NCBI GenBank assembly: GCA_946183365.1
Contig: CAMHAH010000003.1
Location: 124,001 to 188,000 of the forward strand
Direction: 5' to 3'
DNA from: an uncultured Clostridia bacterium
Lineage (GTDB): Bacteria; Bacillota; Clostridia; Oscillospirales; Acutalibacteraceae
DNA length: 64,000 nt
Both the position numbers and the translations under genes were made by a program. How positions within the stretch are numbered: the first letter of the stretch is position 1; each line of letters starts with the position of its first letter. This document shows, piece after piece, positions 7,884 through 15,800 of this stretch. The notes beneath the pieces were generated by a model. It ran no database searches and was not told where the DNA came from. It worked only from the letters and a program-made list of their open reading frames with translations.

Positions 7884-9638
7884 ATGAAACTAAAAAACCG
7901 TATCTTACCGTTTTATCAGGCGATCCCGAAGCTGCTGCTTTTCCAGACCGCGTCATTCCTTATCCTGTCGCTGCTGACATGGGGCATATCCGCTCTTTGC
8001 AGTCTGCTGCTGGGTCTGACCGGTAAGACCTCTGTAACCAGCGGTGATCTTGGCTTTATATTCACCCACTGGCAGGGTTATGTTATGATCGTCCTGGTCA
8101 TACTGATGGTGATCGCGTATATCGCCGTTGAACTGAACGCGCTTGTCATCTACAGCTCAAAGCTCATTGAAGGAGAAAATCCCTCGGTGTGGCAGAGCAT
8201 AAAGGACGGTTTCGCGTCGATGAAAAAGTATCTTAATCTGCGCGGACTGGTCATCATTATCTACGCTGTAGTCCTCGCGCCGATACTCGGACTCGGTTTC
8301 TCTGTATCGCTCACCTCGACCTTCTTTATCCCGCGCTTCATCATGTCTGTCATCACCAATACCCCCGTGTTCCTGATCGCTTATATCATCGTTATGATCT
8401 TATTGACGATAGTCGCGATCATCTATTGCTTCATCGTACACGGCGCGCTGCTTGACGGTATGACGATGAAGGAGGCAGGCATAAACTCTCGCAAGCTCGT
8501 CAAGGGCAATTTAAAGAACTTCCTTTTTGAGATCATCTGCTACTTAGTGATCGCTACACTGGCGACCGCAGCGCTGGCGGCGTGCGCCGCTCTGCCGCTG
8601 CTGATTGTACAGCTTATCCCTGAGGGACCCGTGCAGATATTCTTTGATATCTTCTTCTGCTCTCTGCTGCTTGTTGTTGCCCTTTTCGCGGCGTTTATGT
8701 CGGTATCTTTCTTCGTTATCAAGTTGACAATGCTCTACAAAAAGTATCGCAGCAACGGAGAATGGGCCTATCAGAAGCGTGAGAAGCAGCGCCATCCGCT
8801 CGTTATCACGGTCGTTGTTCTGGTGCTTTTACTTTGTATCGGATTCTCAATTGCGGGAACCATGAATTTTAACGAGATATTCCATACCGATATCACCGCC
8901 GGGATCATCGCTCACCGCGCGGGCGGTGTTGAAGCTCCCGAGAACACCGTAAAGGGTATCGAGGTCGCGTATGAGCTCGGCGCGAAAGGCGCTGAGATAG
9001 ATATCCAGCGTACCTCTGACGGATACTACGTCGTCAACCACGACGCCGACTTTGAGCGCGTCGCAGGCGTCAGCAAGACTCCGAACGAGATGACCCTCAA
9101 TGAGGTCAAGGAGCTCCGTGTCGACGGTGAGCCTGTACCGACCCTTGAAGAAATGCTCGACGCTTCGCGCAATAAGGTGATTCTCTTTGTCGAGTTGAAG
9201 GGCGAGACAGCCGATAATCAGATGGCTGATGACGCCGTCAGGATCATCAAGGAAAAGGGTATGGAGGATCAGACTGTATTGATCTCTCTGAAATACGATA
9301 TACTGGATTATATCGAGCAGAAATACCCCGAGATGCAGACCGGCTACCTAGCGTTTATCTCCTTCGGTGAGATCGAGAACACACCCTTTGATTATCTGGC
9401 GCTCGAGGAAGAGATCTCGACCGACGAGACCATCGCCGCTATCCACGGCAAGGGCAAGAAGGTCATGGTATGGACGGTCAACGAAGAAGACGATATCACA
9501 TATTTCATGTCCACCGACGCTGACGCTATCATCACCGATTCCGTCAAGCTCTCGGGAGAGATCAAAGACCGTCTCTCAAAGCGTAAACCTATCGAGATCA
9601 TCCTTCAGGCTTTATCGAATACCCTCCCCACCCAGTAA
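7884..9638 (+). CDS. Membrane-anchored glycerophosphodiester phosphodiesterase
   Basis: The start is ATG 7884 after AAGAGGTG. Residues 1-330 of 584 hold about eight membrane helices of the GDPD membrane domain. A GDPD TIM-barrel follows from about residue 341: AHRAGGVEAPENT with the catalytic His-Arg and Pro-Glu-Asn-Thr, KGAEIDIQRTSDG with the metal-binding Glu and Asp, and VNHDADF. Family enzymes cleave glycerophosphodiesters into glycerol-3-phosphate and an alcohol. The domain after the last helix is probably extracellular, acting on lipid headgroups or teichoic-acid-like polymers. Confidence 0.92.
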   Translation: MKLKNRILPFYQAIPKLLLFQTASFLILSLLTWGISALCSLLLGLTGKTSVTSGDLGFIFTHWQGYVMIVLVILMVIAYIAVELNALVIYSSKLIEGENPSVWQSIKDGFASMKKYLNLRGLVIIIYAVVLAPILGLGFSVSLTSTFFIPRFIMSVITNTPVFLIAYIIVMILLTIVAIIYCFIVHGALLDGMTMKEAGINSRKLVKGNLKNFLFEIICYLVIATLATAALAACAALPLLIVQLIPEGPVQIFFDIFFCSLLLVVALFAAFMSVSFFVIKLTMLYKKYRSNGEWAYQKREKQRHPLVITVVVLVLLLCIGFSIAGTMNFNEIFHTDITAGIIAHRAGGVEAPENTVKGIEVAYELGAKGAEIDIQRTSDGYYVVNHDADFERVAGVSKTPNEMTLNEVKELRVDGEPVPTLEEMLDASRNKVILFVELKGETADNQMADDAVRIIKEKGMEDQTVLISLKYDILDYIEQKYPEMQTGYLAFISFGEIENTPFDYLALEEEISTDETIAAIHGKGKKVMVWTVNEEDDITYFMSTDADAIITDSVKLSGEIKDRLSKRKPIEIILQALSNTLPTQ

Positions 9639-9840
9639 GGAATAATATAAATGGCAGCTCAGCGCCCGAGAACGCGATCCGGTACAGAAAAACCTTTTTG
9701 ATCGCCAAAAGGATTATTACTATGATCTCGAGATCGCGAAGGCTGACGGCGATAAGGCAAAGGCGGACCTCATAAGCGAAAAAATCGAGACCTTCAAGAA
9801 GCAAAACGGCAGCGAGATCCTTGCCGAGGGTATAGAATGG

Positions 9841-10173
9841 ATGGAGGATAATAACGAAGACAATCCGTTCAATATGCCCGATATGACCAAAAAATACTTT
9901 GAGCAGGCGCAGGAAAAGGTCGAGCAGTCACAGGAGCTACTTTATGAAGGAATGCGCGATAACACAAAGGGCGATTCCTATAATCTTGTGACGGTTATAT
10001 ATTCGCTTACGCTTTTTCTGCTCGGCATTGTCGGCACCTTCAAGAATATGCCGAACAGGATAGCGGTCATGCTGATCGCGGTCTGCTTTCCGGTATTCGG
10101 TTTCATTTATATGTGTACGATACCGACGCCGACGGGCTTCAGCGAAATGAACTTCTTTGAATTCAAAAAATAA
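9841..10173 (+). CDS. Small two-TM protein, likely N-terminally truncated
   Basis: The ORF from ATG 9841 gives 110 residues: an acidic/Gln-rich helix (KYFEQAQEKVEQSQELLYEG) and two membrane helices near the C-terminus. The same frame stays open upstream to 9646 and reads plausibly as protein (DYYYDLEIAKADGDKAKADL), with no ATG, GTG or TTG in it. An ATG at 9651 is in another frame and stops after 16 codons. There is no good ribosome site before 9841. The gene has probably lost its start by a deletion or frameshift. The family is not recognised. Confidence 0.5.
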   Translation: MEDNNEDNPFNMPDMTKKYFEQAQEKVEQSQELLYEGMRDNTKGDSYNLVTVIYSLTLFLLGIVGTFKNMPNRIAVMLIAVCFPVFGFIYMCTIPTPTGFSEMNFFEFKK

Positions 10174-10200
10174 ACAATATCAAATAATTCTTTTCACAGT

Positions 10201-10237
10201 CATGGCCACCCGCTTGAAGGGTGGTCATGATTTTTTT
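10201..10237 (+). terminator. Intrinsic terminator
   Basis: CATGGCCACCC (10201-10211) pairs with GGGTGGTCATG (10219-10229), followed by ATTTTTTT. It is 27 bases after the stop of the small membrane gene. Confidence 0.85.
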
Positions 10238-10741
10238 GCAATTAAGCTTTACGGAGCTTTTGTTGAAGCTATATCGGTACATAAGAAAAAGCGCTTTGCG
10301 AGCATTTCACATAGCCATTGCCCGTTCTCACACAGCGATAAACTGAGCGGGCATACAAATCTTTTTTCTTTGCTCAACCGAACAGTTTCCTATAAGGGAA
10401 AAGTCAGGCATTCTCAACGGAAATTCACTGCCTATATCACTGCGAAAAACTGTAAAAAACAAAAACCCGAAACAGTCACCAACGATGACGATTTCGGATT
10501 TGTTATGCTTTGGTGGAGATAAGCTATGTTGTATCTGTAGGAAATCAGTTGCGCCGTCTTCGGAGCGTCACCTCCTGTCAGAAGTCGCGCCTACGCTCTC
10601 CTTAAAAATGATTCACCGAATCATTTTTACCTTCGGTTCTTCGCACAGCTCGAACCTCGGCACAGTCGCCTTCGAATCCGCTTATCATCACTGTACGGTT
10701 ATATAACAATAGGGAGTACCAAACGGTACTCCCTATTGTTA
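10238..10741. other. Non-coding stretch upstream of attL with tRNA-Ala scars
   Basis: No credible gene is seen. ORF 10157-10522 in the track reads low-complexity and crosses the terminator. The stretch holds TGGTGGAGATAAGC (10511-10524), which is the last 14 bases of the tRNA-Ala gene. It also holds an inverted 16-base copy of the T-arm region (10671-10686) and a perfect 10-bp hairpin AAAAATGATT/AATCATTTTT near 10605-10630. It looks like debris of earlier insertions at this tRNA. Confidence 0.5.
10705..10740. terminator. Perfect 16-bp hairpin beside attL
   Basis: AACAATAGGGAGTACC and GGTACTCCCTATTGTT form a perfect 16-bp stem with an AAAC loop. It lies between the inverted tRNA fragment and the attL repeat. 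It may be a bidirectional terminator that insulates the element. Confidence 0.65.
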
Positions 10742-10787
10742 ATGGTGGAGATAAGCGGATTCGAACCGCTGACCTCTTGAATGCGAA
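10742..10787. repeat. attL: 46-bp direct repeat of tRNA-Ala 3' end
   Basis: It matches 27632-27677 at all 46 bases and diverges at the next base. It covers the CCA end, T-arm and part of the anticodon arm, the usual tyrosine-integrase core site. No tRNA can fold here because the 5' half is missing. Confidence 0.93.
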
Positions 10788-10932
10788 AGGTTGAAAAGCC
10801 GTACCACGGGGTCACACACAGGTCAGTACAACACCACCGATTATCGGAGAAAAGTCAGTGTTTATGCGGGTTTGTGAGCTATCAACCGCGAAAACGCTTA
10901 GAAGAAGCCAAATCGCGATTTTCTCAAAAATT

Positions 10933-10960
10933 CGGAAAATTGTTAGAAAAAGTGTTAGAA
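10933..10960. promoter_or_regulatory. Left arm-type integrase binding site (candidate)
   Basis: A 28-base stretch beginning CGGAAAA and containing two TGTTAGA motifs matches 27511-27538 near the right end at 25 of 28 positions, in the same orientation. Tyrosine integrases of this group bind repeated arm sites inside the ends. Confidence 0.6.
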
Positions 10961-10988
10961 AGCCCGCCGTTGCAAAGCGTTATTTCAC

Positions 10989-11033
10989 CCGAAAAAGGAG
11001 AGATCACTACTCCCGTTTTCGGGGCTTTTTTTG
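10989..11033 (+). terminator. Intrinsic terminator near left end
   Basis: CCCGAAAA pairs with TTTTCGGG around an inner GGAG/CTCC pair, followed by GCTTTTTTT. It stops rightward transcription entering from the chromosome. Confidence 0.75.
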
Positions 11034-11139
11034 TTTCCGTTATCATGAAAAATCGGAGTCAACTTTTGTGTATTTTCAAGTCACACAAGAGATTATTGCG
11101 TATTGCCGCAGTTTTATCTTACGGTTTTCAAATGCTGAT

Positions 11140-11787
11140 TTATGCGGACTGTAACGGGACTATCTTTTCCAGAAGCTCCTCGGGTTCACAATACAGCGCC
11201 TTCGCCAGCCTGATTACATACTCTGCCCGTGCCATATTGATGTTCTTCTGGCGCTGCTCATACTGCTGGATCGTTCTCAGCGGGACGCAGCTCTCCTCGG
11301 CAAGCTGAGACTGGCTCAGCCCCGCACGCTGACGGTATTGCTTCAGCTTGGTCGTTCTGTTGCTCAGGTATCTTTCATCGAGCAGATCGCAGAAATGCCG
11401 GATATCCATTTCGTGGTAGGGAGAATACAGCGCCTTGATCTTCATTACGTCTTCCGCGTCAAAAATCTCACGGAACGGTATGCTTGTATTCCACTGGTAG
11501 TACGCAAGCGCCCAACCGAGCCAGTACTCCTCGGAGCGATCCATAGAGGGCTTCGGTTGGATACGTTCGGAAGAGTCACCAATGACAGCATATGCCATCT
11601 CGATGCCTGACATACCTGCCAAAAGCGAGGAATCGCCTTGCTCAAACCGTTTACAGACGTCGCTGTCCAAGAACTGCTTCCAAAACTCCGTCAAGTCAAG
11701 ATGAAGATCGTATACAGCAAAATCCAGCATTCTACCCAGCGCCGTTCTTGCCTTTTCAAGATAAACCTTATCGTAAGCGTGGATCAT
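11140..11787 (-). CDS. XRE-family regulator, probable antitoxin of the DUF3990 pair
   Basis: This 215-residue protein has an unassigned helical N-terminal part (GMSGIEMAYAVIGD, EEYWLGWALAYYQW) and a C-terminal XRE helix-turn-helix: LKQYRQRAGLSQSQLAEESCVPLRTIQQYEQRQKNI, about residues 148-185. Its start overlaps the end of the upstream DUF3990 gene by 20 bases, so the two are co-translated. By analogy with toxin-antitoxin operons it should neutralise its partner and repress the promoter, which has a perfect palindrome in its spacer. The toxin-first gene order is like HigBA. Activity is untested. Confidence 0.75.
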   Translation of the reverse strand: MIHAYDKVYLEKARTALGRMLDFAVYDLHLDLTEFWKQFLDSDVCKRFEQGDSSLLAGMSGIEMAYAVIGDSSERIQPKPSMDRSEEYWLGWALAYYQWNTSIPFREIFDAEDVMKIKALYSPYHEMDIRHFCDLLDERYLSNRTTKLKQYRQRAGLSQSQLAEESCVPLRTIQQYEQRQKNINMARAEYVIRLAKALYCEPEELLEKIVPLQSA

Positions 11788-12445
11788 GCGGTTTCATCTC
11801 CTCATCCAGAATCGTGGTGATATACAGATCGCCTCTTTGGCGTTTGTTGCGTTCCGTATTGAAGTATTCGCGCCGTGCGGTTTTGTCGCGAAGCTGTTTT
11901 TTCGCGTACCATTCGCTGTGTAAAGCGACTTCATTCCCAACATAGTGTATGCGGTTGAAAGCCTCTTTACTCTTGAGGACGATCTGCTGACCCAACTTGC
12001 CCAGGTGCATCGCATTGTTGAGCTGACGGTAGGAGATCGTGCCGTTGATGAAATCCTGTGCGAAGGAGAAGTAGCTGTCATCGGCGCGGTAGCCGATCAT
12101 GATATCCGCCTTTGAATAGTCGATCAGAAAGTTATTGAGGATGTATTCCTTCGCTTCCAAAGCAAGCCCGGACGGGACGTCAAATTCACGATTCTCCAGC
12201 AGAACCGCCAGCCAATGGAGGATGCAGAAATCGTCGCTGTTCAGATCGAGCACGCTCAGTCCACCCATCTCAATGTCATAGATATTGGCGAAGCCGTCGC
12301 GGTCTAAAGACACACCCCATTCTTTAGCCATCTCAATGGAATCGGTGCAGTAGAAGCCGAGACCGTAGTCGTTATAGCGCTTGCCGTAACCAAACTTCGG
12401 CTTTTCAATGACGTCCTTTGAACCATGATAAATGCGCTGAATCAT
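11768..12445 (-). CDS. DUF3990 protein, probable ADP-ribosyltransferase-fold toxin
   Basis: The 225-residue protein opens with IYHGS, followed by NDYGLGFYCTDSIEMAKEWG and NIYDIEMGGLSVLDL. These are the DUF3990 hallmarks. The family has been likened to ADP-ribosyltransferase-like folds, with the His of HGS and the Tyr of GFYCT as candidate NAD-contact residues. That likeness is known at family level only and is not proved here. It is somewhat longer than typical DUF3990 proteins. AGAGGTAAC precedes the start. It is the first gene of a two-gene operon with the XRE protein at the left end of the mobile element, a good place for an element-maintenance toxin. Confidence 0.7.
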   Translation of the reverse strand: MIQRIYHGSKDVIEKPKFGYGKRYNDYGLGFYCTDSIEMAKEWGVSLDRDGFANIYDIEMGGLSVLDLNSDDFCILHWLAVLLENREFDVPSGLALEAKEYILNNFLIDYSKADIMIGYRADDSYFSFAQDFINGTISYRQLNNAMHLGKLGQQIVLKSKEAFNRIHYVGNEVALHSEWYAKKQLRDKTARREYFNTERNKRQRGDLYITTILDEEMKPHDPRLR

Positions 12446-12467
12446 CCTGTTACCTCTTTTCTCTGAC

Positions 12468-12529
12468 TACTCCCAGAGGAGTATGCTCTTCTATGACTTT
12501 ATTATACTCCCATGGGAGTATGTTGTCAA
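12468..12529 (-). promoter_or_regulatory. Consensus promoter and two operators of the DUF3990-XRE operon
   Basis: On the reverse strand TTGACA (12524-12529), 17 bases and TATAAT (12501-12506) form a perfect consensus promoter. Its spacer holds the perfect 18-bp palindrome ATACTCCCATGGGAGTAT (12504-12521). A related palindrome TACTCC-N4-GGAGTA (12468-12483) lies in the leader. A promoter this strong is expected to be held down by the XRE protein. Confidence 0.85.
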
Positions 12530-12640
12530 TGGTAGATTTTATAACCACAGCACAAGTGTAATAGTTATCTGTGCAGAATAACTAAATAAGACTAAGATAT
12601 TTTGGATTGCGTGACGGTCGGGGATATGGTAAAATAAGGG

Positions 12641-12763
12641 TGCGACATAATTTCATATTTTCAACACAAACTAAAGTATGCATTTTTCCTGTTAATCGGG
12701 TAAAAATGCATGCTCCTTAGTCATACTTGTTTGTGTTGAAGCATGTATTGAAATTGTGTCGCA
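12641..12763. ncRNA. Long imperfect hairpin upstream of the giant surface-protein gene
   Basis: TGCGACA-AATTTCA and TTCAACACAAAC (12641-12671) pair with GTTTGTGTTGAA (12729-12740) and TGAAATT-TGTCGCA (12749-12763). Inside, TATGCATTTTT (12677-12687) pairs with AAAAATGCATG (12702-12712). No ORF is present. It could be a leader RNA of the next gene, a small RNA, or a miniature transposable element. Confidence 0.55.
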
Positions 12764-12789
12764 GCAATAATCGGAGCATTGCGTTTTTC

Positions 12790-12820
12790 GTGCGTCAGCT
12801 TCGGTTGGCGCACTTTTTTA
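12790..12820 (+). terminator. UUCG-loop terminator just before the giant gene
   Basis: GTGCGTCAGC, loop TTCG, then GTTGGCGCAC (with G-U pairs) and TTTTTTA. It ends only 16 bases before the start codon and immediately precedes the ribosome site. It either terminates a small RNA or acts as an attenuator of the giant gene. Confidence 0.7.
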
Positions 12821-12835
12821 GTAGGAGGGACGGCA

Positions 12836-15800
12836 ATGAAAAGAATAATATCTCTACTGTTAGCGGCTGTCTTTGTAATTGGCTGTTTTAGCGGAACGAT
12901 AGTTTCTGTCAACGCTATTACAGACTATACGATCGGCGAAACTGCAGATGGCATCGGTTACAGCATTGATAACGAGACCGATGAACTGACTGTTACATAT
13001 GCGGATTTCAGTACGACTGATTTGGTGATTCCCGCTTATATTGACGGTCATCCCGTAACCGCTATCGGAGACAACCTGTTGAATGACACTCCTAATCCTA
13101 ATCTGAAGAGTGTTGTAATTCCGGATACGGTTAAGAGAATCGGATTTGGCGCGTTCGGTAACTGCATCAACCTCGAATCTGTAGTTATGTCAGATAACAT
13201 CGAATATGTAGAGGACTATGCATTTCTAAACACCGGGCTGACTAATAATTCCGATCAATGGGAAGACGGCGCTCTGTATATGGGCAAATTCCTATATGGA
13301 GTATCAAAAGATTATGTCGGTGATTTTTTTGTAAAGGACGGTACAAAGGTAATCGGAAATTATTGCTTCGGCGGTCAGAACAGATACGGCTGCGAGAGGA
13401 TGACAAAAGTCAGTATTCCCGATACGGTTGTTCAAATCGGCTTATTCGCGTTTTATAATTGCAAGGGTCTGACTTCGATCGAGATACCCACATCGGTGCG
13501 CAATATCGGGAATTGTGCTTTTGGTAATTGCTCAAATCTCTCTACGATCAGCATTGATACTTCCAAATTGACCTATATCGGCGAAACGATCGTCAGCAAT
13601 ACACCGTTTTATTACGACGAGGATAACTGGCAGGATAATGTGCTTTATCTGGATACAGCGGCTTTATGCGGCAAGAATACGATAACTGATTTAAAGATCA
13701 GGGAAGGAACAGAGATCATTGCCGATTATGCTTTTGCGTGCAATGACAATATTGTTTCCGTCAGTTTACCGAGCAGCTTGAGAATCATCTGTCAGCTTGC
13801 TTTTGATGATTTGCACAGCCTGCCGGAAATCAAACTTCCGGATGGTCTGGAATATATCGCGAATAACGCCTTTGACGGATGCGATCAGCTGACAGAGTTG
13901 GACATTCCCGAGAGTGTAAATCATATCGGTCTGTTTGCTTTTAACCGTACAGATAAACTTGAGAAACTGATCATTCGCAATCCCGATTGTAAGATCATTG
14001 ATAATCACGAGCTATACGCCGGCGGAGCATACTCCGTTAATCCGAATACGACGGTGTATGGCGAAGAGGGTTCCACCGCCGAAACCTTCGCAAATAATAA
14101 CGGTGTGGCTTTTGTCCCGCTGTTTACACAATCGGGAACAACCGGTGGCTGCAAATGGACATTTGATAATGCTTCGGGGATTCTTTCCTTAAGCAGTTCT
14201 TCATATGGAGAGACGGGAAACTATTCTTATGGAAAAGCACCTTGGTTTTCTTTCAAAGATTCAATTAAAGCTGTAGTTGCAGACAACGGTATATATTCTA
14301 TTGGTTCGTATACGTTTACGGATTGTACTTCACTCGAGACCGCGTATTTGCCCGATGTTTATAAAGTCGGAGAATGCGCTTTTGAGGGTTGTACCTCGCT
14401 AAAGAACGTTGAATTATCGTCACATTATTCCAGTGGTTCTTCTATTGGGAAAAATGCCTTTGCGTATTGTTCATCATTAACAAAGATAGCAATACCGTTT
14501 CGAGGTGTAACAATTAGTGAAAAAGCGTTTTACCATTGTGATAATCTACAAACGTTAGGCATATATAACTATTCTACCATTGAGAGCAATGCTTTTGCTT
14601 ATTGTACAAATCTATCTTCGATTTATATGTTGAGTAACGGGAGTCCGTTCTCGGGCACCATTTCGAACAATGCTTTTTCCAATGTCAATGCAGATGTGTT
14701 TTATTCTTATCCGTATTCACCCGGTCAAAGCAGTAGATTTGGAGGCCAATTTACTTATCGTAAAATGACATCAGGTATACTGGGATATAATGCTTTCTGG
14801 AATATTGATCAAGTTACTGAAACTTTGACGATCAGCGGCGAAGGAAAGCTTTTCGGATACTCCGGTGGTTCAGAGCTTCCGTGGATGGATACAAATTACA
14901 GCAGCAGCAGAGCATATGGCTGTGACATTAAAAAGGTCATAATAGACGAAGGCATAACAGAGATACCCTCATATTCTTTTGAATATATGGGTAATGTTGA
15001 ATCTGTTTCTTTACCAAATACGTTACTGCGTCTGGAGCCAAACGCCTTTAACGACTGTGAATCCTTAACTGAAATAACACTCCCTGCTTCGCTTGAATAT
15101 GTTAACGGGACATGGTATTGGTATAGATGTCCGAATCTCAATGACGTTTACTATGTAGGGACGGAGGAAGAGTGGAGCCAAATATATGATAGGTCAATAA
15201 CGAATTATTCCGATCCTATTACTCCCCATTTCCTCGTATATCATCCTGCTACACAAACTTGTACGAAAGCAGGCTATCCTGCACACTATGAATTTGACGG
15301 TACTGCAAAAGATACCTTTTATGATCTGAACAAAGCCGCCATTCCCACTCCCGAGGCGAAAAAGCTCGAACATTCTTTCAGCGGAAAATGGGACAGAGAT
15401 GCGAACAGTCACTGGCATACCTGCTTGCTATGTGGGACAGAGGTATCTGATAAGGCGGATCATGTATTCGATAATTCCTGCGATCCAATCTGCAATACCT
15501 GCGGATATATGAGGACAATTGAGCATCAGTATTCTGCGGATTATACTTCTGACGATGATTCACATTGGAGGACTTGTACTGTCTGCGGAGATAAAACAGC
15601 TTTCGGTTCACACGCTTGGGATGATGGTAAGGTTACAAATGAGCCAAACTGCACGGATACGGGTATAAGAACCTATACTTGTTCTGTTTGCCATAAGGCC
15701 AAGACGGAAACAATTGATGCGAACGGACATACTCCTGTTATTGATGAAGCCAAAGCTCCTACCTGTTCCGAAACAGGTCTGACAGAGGGTAGCCACTGTT

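Noticed and set aside
10157-10522. Plus-strand ORF of 121 residues
   Set aside because: It starts inside the previous gene's end, crosses a strong terminator, has no ribosome site and ends in a tRNA fragment.
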